A program made the position numbers and the translations under genes. DNA of 64,000 bases from Epiperipatus broadwayi (lineage: Eukaryota; Onychophora; Udeonychophora; Euonychophora; Peripatidae), in the NCBI GenBank assembly GCA_028023455.1, contig JAQFVV010006215.1:1436580-1500579 (forward strand). The letters are read 5' to 3'. Under the pieces are notes generated by a model, which was not told the DNA's origin, ran no database searches, and saw only the letters and a list, made by a program, of their open reading frames with translations. Of this stretch, positions 36,671-46,081 are shown one piece after another; within the stretch, counting starts at the first letter, position 1, and each line of letters starts with the position of its first letter.

Positions 36671-37560
36671 ATATGAGGGTTGATCCAAAAATAAGTGGAA
36701 TTTTGTAGAAACAAATTGTGTATTTATTTGTAGGTGTTACAAATTAAGTTCTTTTCAATGTATAGTCCATTTAAGGTAATGCACTAGTGTAAACATGTTT
36801 TTCACTTTTCAAAATGGTCTGAAAACTCTTGCAAAGTGATGCCTTTTAACTCCTGTGTCATTTTTTTTCCTTCGTCCCTTCTAAGTCCAAAAAAAATTTT
36901 TTTACGCATTTTTTCATTCAAAATAATAAAAAGAAATTGCATGGAGTGATATTGAGCAAATATGGCTGATGGATAGGCTGGGACGTACTGAATTTAATTA
37001 AAAATTGTTTCACACCCAATGTTTTGTGTGCTAGTGCATTGTCATGGTGAAACTCGCTTTCCTAACTTTGCCAGAAAATGAGACATTTACACTTTATCAT
37101 ATCATACAAACTTTTCAGAACTTGTTAGTTTAAAATGTTTGGTCATTATAAACAAAATTCTCAATGACCAATATCATTTGCATCCAAAACAGAAGAATCA
37201 GCAGCATCTTAACACTGGACTTCCCTCATCATACTTTTTTGGGAAGTGATGAATTTAACATTTCCATTAAACCACTTGTAAACTTCAAGCATTACAAATG
37301 TTTTCTCTACCATTTTCCTTAACAAACAGAATTTCACATTGTTCCAACTTTCAGCCATTACAGAAATCAATGAATAAGTGAAATGCACATAACAAAAACA
37401 TTTACTATATGCAATCATAACTTCACTCAATAATGACACTCAGCAGATTGATTCAGAGGGGGGGGGGGGGTACTCAAAAGACATTTAGTGCCAGAAGCAT
37501 GTACTATAACACACCTACTTTCCAGAAAAAAATTCTTATTATTTTTGGATCCCCCTTATA
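36671..37560 (-). pseudogene. Mariner-like element M2 with both inverted repeats
   Basis: Terminal inverted repeats of about 30 bp are visible: the left has GATCCAAAAATAAGTGGAA (36682-36700) and the right, in reverse complement, has GATCCAAAAATAATAAGAA. Both abut TA-rich target sequence. On the minus strand the open frame 37439-37209 carries a degenerate helix-turn-helix (WNNVKFCLLRKMVEK, VYKWFNGNVKF), and further frames toward 36720 resemble the catalytic and C-terminal parts (QELKGITLQEFSDHFEK). At about 890 bp it is much shorter than an intact ~1.3-kb mariner and has many stops, so it is non-autonomous. A poly(G) run of 12 lies at 37459. Confidence 0.8.
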
Positions 37561-38395
37561 TATATATATATTGTGATGGTGTGATATGTATGTTGATATA
37601 TATTATACAGATGTATACATGTGTGTATACACAGTAGAATAATGTTAGCTGATTTACATCATATCTACCATTTTACTAGTTATCAAAATAAATAGATATG
37701 AGATTCCGTATTTATATTTTATCATTTACAATGATAGTAATTTTTCAGTGGACATCTTCAATTCCCATTTTTTCACCAGTTATTATCTAAATTTTAAAAA
37801 TCTCATGCTTATTCAATGACCATTAAAAAGAATGATGAATTTATATGAAATTTAATTATATTATATTAACATTAAAATGCACCTAATACATCATAATTAT
37901 ATATTATCTCATATATTGAATATATTTTTATTATATCTAATGAGAATTATTCACAAGTATTCATGTTGTATGGCCCATAAATCACAAAATGGCAAATAAA
38001 CAAAAAAATGAACCATTTTCTACGCGTGGACATATTTATGGTTCAAAGATCTCATTTCTTTTCCTTTTTTGCTTCTCAGAGTAGGAATAGACCATCCTTG
38101 TTTGTTTGTTTGTTTGTTTGTTTGTATGTTTGATGTAAGAATATTAACAAAGAAACATAAACACAGATTTTACATAAAACAATTTATATTGAATATGTTG
38201 TAAAATAAAAAGAAAATAAATAAATATTCAAACCTTTAATAAGTTTATTCAATATGGGTTACTAACTCTCCCAGTAAAATAACTGAAATCATTATTCATA
38301 TTATTTATTATACACTGGAACATAAAATGCATGTGTATGTATTGCATAAGTTGATTGTAAAAACATATTGCTAATTCTTTCATATTCCTTAAATT
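37561..38395. other. A/T-rich spacer with TTTG microsatellite
   Basis: A (TTTG)n run lies at 38098-38130. Nothing else recognised. Confidence 0.45.
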
Positions 38396-38645
38396 GATTC
38401 ATCATCATCACCATCAACCATTATCAATTCATTGCAGGATGAAGGTCTCCCTAAGTTCAATCCATCTCCGATCTTTAGCTTCTCTTCTCCACATCACTCC
38501 TGCACACTTTCTTATTTCATCCATCCATCTCACATGTGGTCTCTTTCTGGGTCTTTTACAATCTCTTGAAATCCAGTTTAAGATTACAGTTAGCCATCTA
38601 ATATTCCTTTTCTCTGCTATTTCATTGTTGGAGTAAATTTCATTC
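38396..38645 (-). pseudogene. RTE-type LINE, short 3' end
   Basis: On the minus strand the sequence encodes IRWLTVILNWISRDCKRP, then RPHVRWMDEIRKCAG and AKDRRWIELRE (within 38620-38440), followed by a stop and a GATGGTGATGATGATG-type tail at 38396-38425. It is the same family as 17560-18130, truncated to about 70 codons. Only a few differences separate the two where they overlap. Confidence 0.8.
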
Positions 38646-39740
38646 TTTTTCTTAATACCTATTACAAATAACAATAAAAAAAAATTATCATTGTGATTTA
38701 AATTAAGAAAAATATTGCGATAAACAAGTATATACATTATAGGACTATTAAATGATGTTTCACATTTTTACAAAGTATGTTTGTGACATATACATATATT
38801 TAATATATTTGTTCATTCATATATTCAAAATATTATAATACTGGAAAACAATTTAAAATTTATTTACTTCATTAGAAATAATTTAAGTAAGTTCTGAAAA
38901 AGAAATAAAGAAGGGTACGCTTAATATAATTATATGCTACTAAATACATACGTATATGTATCGATACAACACTTAAAATCTTTTATACACTAGAAACAAA
39001 TAACTCGGTTATCCGTATGTAAAAAAAAAAAAAAAATGCGTATAGTATCTAACATAATTTATATTATATAAATTATTTTTATATGCATATTTATTCCACT
39101 TTATGAAATTGATTCATTTTAATTAATAAGAGTAAAGATTGATAAGTTAATTAATTCTCTATTTAAAAAGTAATCAATATAATATTAATTATGTGGCACT
39201 TGTTGAATTAAACAAATAGAATAAGTAAATATTTTTTCCATCCTCTGCAGAATCTAACATTTAAAAATAACAAAGAAATGATATACTCTATTAAAAGTGT
39301 TTATTTGAGATTTTAAATCATCTATATATCAAATGTCTTTTAATATTATAAATGACAAAAAATTAAAATATCAGATATATTAATATTTAACTGAGGTTTA
39401 AAGTTTATATCTGTGTTAGAGATAATCTCTAGTTTAGAAAATGATTAGTAATAATCATTATTGTATTTATGTAAGGTGGATGGTGTCAAAGTTGTGAGTG
39501 GAATGAGTTTGACAATGGTAAACAAAAATGTAACATTTATTCTTTATTCATATGCCACTATTTCATCTCATCTTATTTCAAAATTTTATAGAGATGTCAT
39601 GACTACTACTATTTGACTATGAATTTATTTATTTGTTTTATATTAATTTTAGCATGAGATTATTTCATGCTTTGATTTTTTTGTATTTCGACAAGTTTCA
39701 CTCGCGGAGGCTCAGAGTAATTTGCTAAGAGAGCAAATTA
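38646..39740. other. A/T-rich spacer
   Basis: Nothing recognised. Confidence 0.4.
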
Positions 39741-40140
39741 TGTTTCCGGGTTTTGGACGCTCATCGTGGTGCTATTAGATACTCCCACACTCTGTATAAT
39801 GTTAAGCATATATATATAAGGTTTTTTTTAATAACAATAAATAATAAATATATGTAAGATTTTTTTTCCCAAGTTTGTATGATGTTTTGCACACACTGCA
39901 AAACTCTGAATAATGTTTAATGTATATAATGTGTTTTTTTGTTATGCTTTTTGACATAGTAATGAATAATGTATACATGTAAAAAAAAATTTATTCCTGA
40001 GTTTTGGATGCTCTAAAATGGTGGGGATTTTAGATAAATACCTACACCATGATGAATATGTTGATAAAATTAAATGTGTGAAATACACATGTATTTTTTT
40101 GGCTGTATTTTGTGGTTTAGAATAAAGAATAATGGGTCCA
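39741..40140. repeat. Three diverged tandem units of ~125 bp
   Basis: Related units start near 39743 (TTCCGGGTTTTGGACGC), 39868 (TCCCAAGTTTGTATGATG) and 39994 (TTCCTGAGTTTTGGATGC). Spacing is 125 and 126 bp. Each unit continues with CACTCTG or a similar block, ATAATGTT, a T-run, and TGTA plus an A/T-run. Divergence is high, so this is an old tandem array. Confidence 0.55.
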
Positions 40141-40955
40141 CAAATAGCTGATACCCAGAATTAAAAGTGATATAAGTACACAGACTCAAAATAGAAGGGA
40201 AAATATATGAGATTTTTTTTTCTATCTGTGATTTTTCTTCATGTGTAAAATGTAAAAAAAAAAATAAACCAAATACTGTATGTGTTGATATATAAATAAA
40301 TATTCAGAGTCTGTAAAATATTGTGATATAAAAAAATAACTAAATCAAAATTGTGTAATAGCAACAAATGTTTGTTAATAGAGACTTGGGTGAATAAATT
40401 GTTAATAATAAAGCATATATATATTCTATTGGCTGGCGCCCAGACAAAAAAATTTGCCAATAGTTTAATTCAATATTTTCAAACACAAAATAGTGTTATT
40501 TAAGATTCGAACCTGGAAGAATGAAATGGTTAAAGAGTCAGTAACAACTTAAATGTATCAGTAACAACTTAAATGTAAATTAAATCATGATGTATGATCA
40601 ATGTCAAATCTGTCCAGGCACAAGAAAGCAACCAGAGGTAAAAAGAATAAATTTATTTTTTCACATAGGAAAATAGTTAAGTTTTTGCTAAAAAAAATTT
40701 TTCAGCTGAGTGGCAAATAAAATTTTAACTAAATGCAGTAAACAGAGCAGGTAGTAATAGGATGGGAGATGTTTTAGGAGGGAAGGGTGGTGTAACCTGT
40801 TAAAGTCAAATAAATATATAGAGTTTTGTTTATCCCACAATAAATTAAGAGAAAAGAGCAGTCTTAGAATAAAATTTCAAAATTTTTAAGTGAAGTATAA
40901 AAAAAATAATAATAATAATATAATTTTTTTAAAATAAAAAGATTTTCTGTTTTAG
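40141..40955. other. Spacer; possibly leader or LTR of the following gypsy remnant
   Basis: A 21-bp direct duplication (TCAGTAACAACTTAAATGTA) lies at 40539-40578. AATAAA signals occur near 40811 and 40842, upstream of the gag-like frame. No matching long terminal repeat was found by eye downstream, so I cannot confirm an LTR. Confidence 0.3.
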
Positions 40956-41393
40956 ATGGGTTCCACAAAAGAGGAGCAGATGGAGGAACAACAGAAAAAT
41001 GCGGAAGAGAGGTTGATGTCTGAGATGATGTCCATAATGATGGAAAACTTCAAGATGGTGATGAATGATTTTAGAACAACAATTATGTCTGGAATCAAGA
41101 AAGGGCTGCAAAAGCATCTACAAGCAGTAGAAAAAAGAATACAGAGAGTAGAAGAATGCCAGATGGAAAGGAAACTGGATTTAATACAAGAACCAGTCAA
41201 CAACAACACAATAGTGAAGACGGAAATGGAAAATATCACTCATGATGAACCACCAAAAATTCAGACACTAAATGATGATGATCAAAGCCAAGATCAAATA
41301 GCCATAAAAGAAACAGAAGTCAACCAGAAGGCTACTACTAATGAGGTTCAAATCCAGTCAAATAGCTCACCGGAACCATCAGTGATATCCTGA
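40956..41393 (+). CDS. Gag-like coiled-coil protein of a gypsy-type element
   Basis: This is an uninterrupted 145-codon frame starting at ATG 40956. The N-terminal half is rich in Glu, Lys, Met and Gln with heptad-like spacing (EEQMEEQQKNAEERLM and a MENFKMVMNDF block), suggesting a coiled coil. The C-terminal half is acidic and rich in Asn, Thr and Ser, consistent with a disordered tail. There is no zinc knuckle. Eighteen bases after its stop begins a piece resembling the integrase C-terminus of Ty3/gypsy elements, which suggests this is the first part of gag in a deletion derivative that lost most of pol. It could instead be an unrelated small gene. I do not recognise a specific family. Confidence 0.45.
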   Translation: MGSTKEEQMEEQQKNAEERLMSEMMSIMMENFKMVMNDFRTTIMSGIKKGLQKHLQAVEKRIQRVEECQMERKLDLIQEPVNNNTIVKTEMENITHDEPPKIQTLNDDDQSQDQIAIKETEVNQKATTNEVQIQSNSSPEPSVIS

Positions 41394-41618
41394 CTGATTT
41401 ATGTCCATTTGTGCCAAGTTGTTATGGTGTGGCTTAGAGCACAAAAACCTGGTAATGTAATCAAGAGAAGATTAAAAAAATTCTTCTCGCTTTTCCATGG
41501 CCCCTACAAGATTAAAAGAAAAGGTCAGGATAAGGCTGTTTTATTAGGAGAACAAGGAAATGGAGATTATAAGGCAAAACATTTAAAGCAATATGTCCCA
41601 CCAGATCCAGGTAGATAG
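41394..41618 (+). pseudogene. Ty3/gypsy integrase C-terminal fragment
   Basis: The frame 41409-41618 encodes VWLRAQKPGNVIKRRLKKFF, then LFHGPYKIKRKGQ and KHLKQYVPPD. The order VWLR, KKF, GPY-I and HLKQY is what is seen in the small beta-barrel at the end of gypsy integrases. Reverse transcriptase, RNase H and the integrase catalytic core are absent, so there was a large internal deletion between the gag-like frame and this point. No LTR could be identified downstream. Confidence 0.55.
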
Positions 41619-41940
41619 TAATAAATTAATGAATACAGATGGATATTTTTGTTAATAACAGGAATTTTTAACTGGACCAAGAGATGGAAAAGAATTTTTA
41701 GATTTAGTCTGCTTTCAAAACATGTTACATTTATCTGTTTAACGAGGTTAATTTAAACTTCTTTGAATTAATAATTTCATTCTTTGCAGTCATGTTGCAA
41801 TCTTTAGTGTATCTTCATTGTTTACAAAGTTGCCTTGACAATAGATTAAGATTGTTGATTGTTATTCATATTGGTATTGTTGATTTTATTACTATATATA
41901 TATATGTAATTAATAATAATTTATAATGCTAAATATTCTT
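41619..41940. other. A/T-rich spacer
   Basis: Nothing recognised. Confidence 0.4.
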
Positions 41941-42071
41941 ATGTAATGATTTGAGATTAACTCATTGCAACTGTTTAAATATAATTAAAAATATATTGTC
42001 ATTTGCTGACACTAGAGGGCTGTTGAATTATATTTAAATAGTTGTAATGAGTTAATCTCAAAACATTACAT
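41941..42071. repeat. Inverted repeat near hAT relic end
   Basis: Arms of 47 bp at 41941-41987 and 42025-42071 are complementary with few mismatches and flank a less A/T-rich centre containing GCTGACACTAGAGGGCTG. The centre and right arm recur at 48035-48115, and the sequence next to it (42092-42160) recurs at 47770-47853. This links it to one element family, probably a terminal region of the neighbouring hAT-like element. Confidence 0.7.
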
Positions 42072-42475
42072 ATAATTAACACTGTATGTTATTATTTATT
42101 ACATAATATTAGAATTTAAATCATCATTGGCAAAATTAAAAATGAAGGAGAGTTCATAATTGCCAATTCTCCAGTTGCTTTTTTTGACAAGTATTATTTC
42201 AGAAATTGCAAATACATCTTCAATAATATCACAAATAAGTAAATTCACAAAATATGCAAATGTAGATTTAAAACTTTTCAAATCTATATTTGAAATCTGT
42301 TTGCAATCATTCCAATTTTTCTTTATATTCATCTCATTTTTCTTCTTTGCTATTAATTATATTTGCTTTTACTCATGAAAAATTATTAAATATTCTGGAC
42401 TTAAGATCATGTACAAAATGTTGAAGTGTAGCTTCAAAACTAAATACAATTTGTGATAAATCATTCATATTTAGG

Positions 42476-42583
42476 TCAAGCATTGGTGGTTGATAGGTCA
42501 GCGACAGCTGCTTTACAAGCAGTTGTCCCAGGTTAGTGGATTCACTTCCCCGGCTGATGCTATGACACATGAAGAAAAAAAAT
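42476..42583 (+). mobile_element. tRNA-derived SINE-like unit (S2)
   Basis: The unit starts TCAAGCATTGGTGG, has an anticodon-loop-like CTTTACAAG flanked by CTG/CAG pairs, then GTTGTCCCAGG, a diverged B box, CCCCGGCTGATGC, and TATGACACATGAAG with an oligo(A) tail. It is the same family as 43771-43866 and 6748-6834. It lies inside the hAT relic, so it inserted later. Confidence 0.7.
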
Positions 42584-42849
42584 CATTAATCTGTTTTTCC
42601 CTTTACTTCTAGAGCCAAATTAAGTAGTTTGCAAATGCCCCATAATGTCTGTAAGGAACATTAAGTCAGAAAGCCAAGCTTCATGTTCTAATTCCGGATA
42701 TTTTTTTCCTTTTTTAAAAAAAAATGTTACGATTGGATTTAGGAGTTCCACAAAATAGCACAAAACATTGTAAGTTGACAGACATCTTATAACAGACCAT
42801 AGGAGAGATTAATGGACAATTTATCTCTTTTATCATTTAACTTTTCTTG

Positions 42850-42962
42850 TCAAGCGTTGTTAGCCAAGAGGTCATCGCACCAGCCTTGCAAGCAAGTAGT
42901 TGGTTGCAGACGAGTGTGGGTTCATGACCTGGCCAATGCTATGATGTATGAAAAAAAAAAAA
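42850..42962 (+). mobile_element. tRNA-derived SINE-like unit (S3, second subfamily)
   Basis: It begins TCAAGCGTTGTTAGCCAAGAG, with CCTTGCAAGC at the anticodon position (TGC), then a longer variable region with AGTTGGTTGCAGACG, a B-box-like GGGTTCATGACC and GCTATGATGTATGAA with an 11-A tail. It pairs with the minus-strand copy at 44329-44443 as a distinct subfamily. Confidence 0.7.
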
Positions 42963-43770
42963 ACTTTTCTAAAAAGTTCTTAAATTAATAATGTGTTTTG
43001 GAATTTGTTCTAATTAAATCCATAATCAGCAAAGCAATCTTTCACACATTTTCATATTTTTAAGTACTTCACTATGAGATGCTCATTGTTAATTTTGCAG
43101 TGAAGAGACACAAAACATGGAAATTTTAGGTCATTGTTTAAAAGACCAATCAGAAGTAGGTTATTCCCTATCATTGCAGGGGCTCCATCAGTCATAACAT
43201 TTTCAAGTTTATCATGAGGCATTTCAAACCTGTTCATTACCTCATCAAACGTATTTTTGACATCAATAAGATGAGTTGTATTGTTAAGAGCTAGTAGGTC
43301 TAACATTTCCTTCTTCACATTTACATCTGCAGATCCATAGTGGACAAAAATGGTCAATTGTGGAACATCCTGAATATCTGTAAACTCAAGGAGAGCTAAA
43401 CTTACTAATTTCACTAATACAATGATATAGAAACTTGTGTCATCAATTTATGCAGTTTTGTATTATCTGGATCCAAAACTTTAACCATTCCTTCCAAGTT
43501 TCTTTTAATAAATTATCCTTCTCCATATGGACATTTGGCACTAACAATATTTCAAGCTATCAAAAACTAGCTTTGTTGGCTTTGTCATCTTCATAACTAA
43601 AAGAAGACAAGAGTCCTTATTGCTTATGAAGACCTGATTGCAATGGCTTACATTTCTCTGTTTCAATTTTGAATTGTGTGGATATTGAGTTGAAAAATGG
43701 GGATGACTTACTTCATAATGTTGATGTAAATTGCTTATTGTGTAGTTTGCAATTAAAACTTTACAAATAA

Positions 43771-43866
43771 ACAAGCGCTGGTGGCCGAGTGGTTAGCACA
43801 GCTGCCTTACAAGTAGTTGTCCTGGGGTTCGTTTTCCGGCTGACGCTTTGACACATTAAAAAATAA
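43771..43866 (+). mobile_element. tRNA-derived SINE-like unit (S4, best preserved)
   Basis: The A box is clear (GGTGGCCGAGTGGTTAGC), the anticodon arm is CTGCCTTACAAGTAG with TAC at the anticodon position, and a B-box-like GGGGTTCGTTTTCC follows. The ends AAGCG and CGCTT can pair as an acceptor-like stem. It continues into TTGACACATTAAAAAATA. It is shorter than classic SINEs with a separate body region, so it may be a tRNA-like monomer with an A-rich tail. Confidence 0.75.
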
Positions 43867-44328
43867 GTGGTTTCCTTTATTGTCAATGAAAGCAAATTAT
43901 TCTACACATTCTTTCTGAAAGCTTCTATTTTTTTGTTCATATTTTCATTTTTTGATATTTTCTGAGATCATGTTAACAAAAAATTTAATAAATTTATTTC
44001 CAAAGTCTGAAATTAAAACAATATATATAAAAACAAATAATTAAAATTAAATGTCTAAATATTAATTCTTGTTTTAAAAGATTAGTAAACAGCACAACAA
44101 AATGTCGAAAAACAATTTAGAATAATTAAAAGCAATGTTGGACTATATTTATTTTTGGCTGATATTTTCCCGATAATTTTGTTTAATCTGTTTATTATTA
44201 TTTACCACCAAAAATAGAAACAACATAACCAAAGTCAAGCAAATGCCTTCCAGTTTTATTTTCAAGAGTTTTTTTTATATAACTGTTTTAAAAAAACATG
44301 AAACTCTAAGAATTACAAACAAAATATA
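43867..44328. other. A/T-rich spacer
   Basis: Nothing recognised. Confidence 0.4.
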
Positions 44329-44443
44329 TATATATATTTTTCATATGTCATAGCATCGGCCGGGAGGCGAATCCACAACCGTCTGCAACCAACTATTTTC
44401 TTGCAAGGCGGCTGCGATGACCTCTCGGCTAATAGCGCTTGAC
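44329..44443 (-). mobile_element. tRNA-derived SINE-like unit (S5)
   Basis: On the minus strand: GTCAAGCGCTATTAGCCGAG, GAGGTCATCGCAGCC, CCTTGCAAG, AGTTGGTTGCAGACGG, a B-box-like GGATTCGCCTCC, CGGCCGATGCTATGAC, then an A/TA tail. It is the same subfamily as S3. GTCA and TGAC at its two ends can pair. Confidence 0.7.
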
Positions 44444-44869
44444 AAAACAAAATAATTTTCTTAACCTGTACACATGTCTTTAGAAATCTGTGCCAAAGTA
44501 TCAAAAAAATTACAGCTAATAAAACAGTCTACTTTCCAGATTTTTTGAAAAAATATGAAATAAGAACATTTATCTGATAAGACAACTATAACTGAAATGC
44601 ATAACCACAAAATTGTACAAATCATAAATATATACATGTGATCACTCCATAAATGCATATAGTAATTTTAATGATTCAGTAGATGTTGTTAACATACAGT
44701 TTGCCAATATATTTGAAAATAGTACCTACATATATACATGATGCAATTTGTAATAAAATAAGCAATAAAAATGTTTGATAAAAATGTCTATCATAATAAC
44801 TAATAAAGCAAGTCATATATAATGTACCATTACTTTTATAAGCTTGTAGTTACAAAAATGTAATACAGA
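44444..44869. other. A/T-rich spacer
   Basis: Nothing recognised. Confidence 0.4.
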
Positions 44870-45135
44870 GAGCATACCAATAGCTCAAACAAGCTCTTAA
44901 TTAATAAGTGCGGTAAGAAAAAATATTTAAAATCTCTATGCAGAACACTCCCATCTCCAGACCAACTGGTTTCGAGCTTATGGCTCACGTCAGTGGAGAG
45001 CTAGAATATTCTGACCCTAGATCTAAAATATAAACTCAAAACCCAGCATTTATTTTAAATGTATATTTAAGTAGAAACTCTGGAATTTTTGGACATGGAA
45101 ATGTCTTTAAATCCAGCTATCTAACTTAAATAGTT
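44870..45135 (-). repeat. HHR-repeat family C, copy C2
   Basis: Homologous to 4020-4195. The right part on the plus strand (CCAGCTATCTAACTTAAATAG, 45114-45133, quoted in part) is the reverse complement of the upstream module of families A-D, which ties family C to the same superfamily. A ribozyme lies at 44941-45013. The copy is cut off just before the CCCATAT block. Confidence 0.8.
44941..45013 (-). ncRNA. Hammerhead ribozyme, family C, one core change
   Basis: On the minus strand: CTGACGT (complement of 44987-44993), stem II GAGC/GCTC with a CATAA loop (four perfect pairs), GAAA (complement of 44970-44973), stem III ACCA/TGGT with a GT loop, and GTC ending at the complement of 44960. Stem I has six perfect pairs next to the core (44994-44999 with 44954-44959), an internal loop, and ten further pairs (45004-45013 with 44941-44950, wobbles included). 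The one departure is T at the last position of CTGANGA; the C1 copy has the same T, so it may be typical of the family. Confidence 0.7.
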
Positions 45136-45279
45136 TGTGCAATTAAAAAAAAAACTGAAATAATAAAAATAAAATTAGATTTTAAGGGAGGGGCCATACT
45201 TAACTTGACTAAGAGCTGCATTCAGCTCTGAGAGCTGCATTTGTCCACTGTTGGTATATATACTTAAGCTAGATGTAAT

Positions 45280-45560
45280 TACAGGGGATTTGAACCCACA
45301 ATTTCAAACTCCCTTCAGTCATCCATTTCATTTTATACAACCAATACACATGACACATACATGTGAAAAATATAAATTATCTCCAATAAACACATTTCAT
45401 GCTGAACCAGTACTTATCAGTTGGTTCAAGTCATCATCTCCCATACATATATATATAATCAGTGCTCACTATATTAAGATAGCAAATCTTCAAACTTTGA
45501 TGGACAGGCTTCAATCTTTCCCACTCTCCAACCTTTACCCAGTTGCCAGATAATGATAAA
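45280..45560 (-). repeat. HHR-repeat family E, copy E1
   Basis: The left end is AGGGGATTTGAACCCAC, a tRNA B-box-like sequence in reverse complement. It then has the family blocks CAACCAATACACATGAC, AACACATTTCATGCTG and TTGATGGACAGGCTTCAATC. The ribozyme core on the minus strand is CTGATAA (complement of 45414-45420), stem II GTACT/AGCAT and GAAAT. The G-to-A change in the first box should inactivate it. Confidence 0.75.
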
Positions 45561-46081
45561 AGGAAATGTAACATCTACCTTTTGGCCCATCTCTTGGCCA
45601 TTTTTGGTTGCATCTTCACTATTTTACACTTATTTTATCGTAAATTTGGAGCTTTAACAGTATTTAAAATTTTAATTCCAAAATAATCCACATTTGGCAG
45701 TGTTTCATGCAAAAAATCAATTTTTCATTGCAATCTTTTGTTATATAGTCTCACCTCTTTTCCCTTATAAGATGCCACAAAGCATTAACTATCAACTTCG
45801 GCCATTGTTCTCCAGGTATTTCTAACTGACAAAGTCAAAAATCAAATCAAAATGTTTTAAACTTTTGTAATAGATTTTGGACATAAATAAATATATTTCT
45901 TGTAATTTTTTTACATTGATAATTAAGTTTTTACATTAATTTATCTAAATATAAATTTTGATTTGAAAATTTTTAAATTTTACAAGAAAAATAATCAAGG
46001 AAAAGTGAATAGCGCTTGCCTGCTATTCAAGACAAGTGAATAACATTGACCATTTTTTGCATATCAATGACATTCAGTGAT
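45561..46081. other. A/T-rich spacer
   Basis: Nothing recognised up to the target-site duplication of the CCDC25 retrocopy. Confidence 0.4.

Larger units (their letters stand above)
42100..43780 (-). pseudogene. hAT-superfamily transposase (ZBED/GTF2IRD2-like), decayed
   Basis: Minus-strand frames follow the order of a hAT transposase of the type domesticated as GTF2IRD2 and ZBED proteins. At 43774-43541 a zinc-finger-like start shows LHQHYEVSHPHF. At 43414-43052 the catalytic-domain region has LLALNNTTHLIDVKNTFDEV, DGAPAMIGNN with its conserved Asp, and SLHCKINNEHL. At about 42440-42100 a diverged C-terminal region has an insertion-domain-like LQTDFK segment. Stops and frameshifts occur throughout, and tRNA-like SINE units have inserted at 42476-42583 and 42850-42962 and at its N-terminal edge (43771-43866). 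It is not functional. Confidence 0.75.

Noticed and set aside
38429-38737. Minus-strand open frame as a host gene
   Set aside because: The second half is the C-terminus of an RTE retrotransposon with its ATGATG tail; the first half is low-complexity.
39686-39730. Possible hammerhead on the minus strand (CTGAGCC, short hairpin, GAAACTTGTC)
   Set aside because: Two of the seven residues in the first box are wrong and stem I does not pair convincingly; there is no second copy in the window for support.
43771-43866. Functional nuclear tRNA gene
   Set aside because: The A and B boxes are tRNA-like, but the B box is changed, the arms do not form a full cloverleaf, and several similar copies with A-rich tails point to a SINE.
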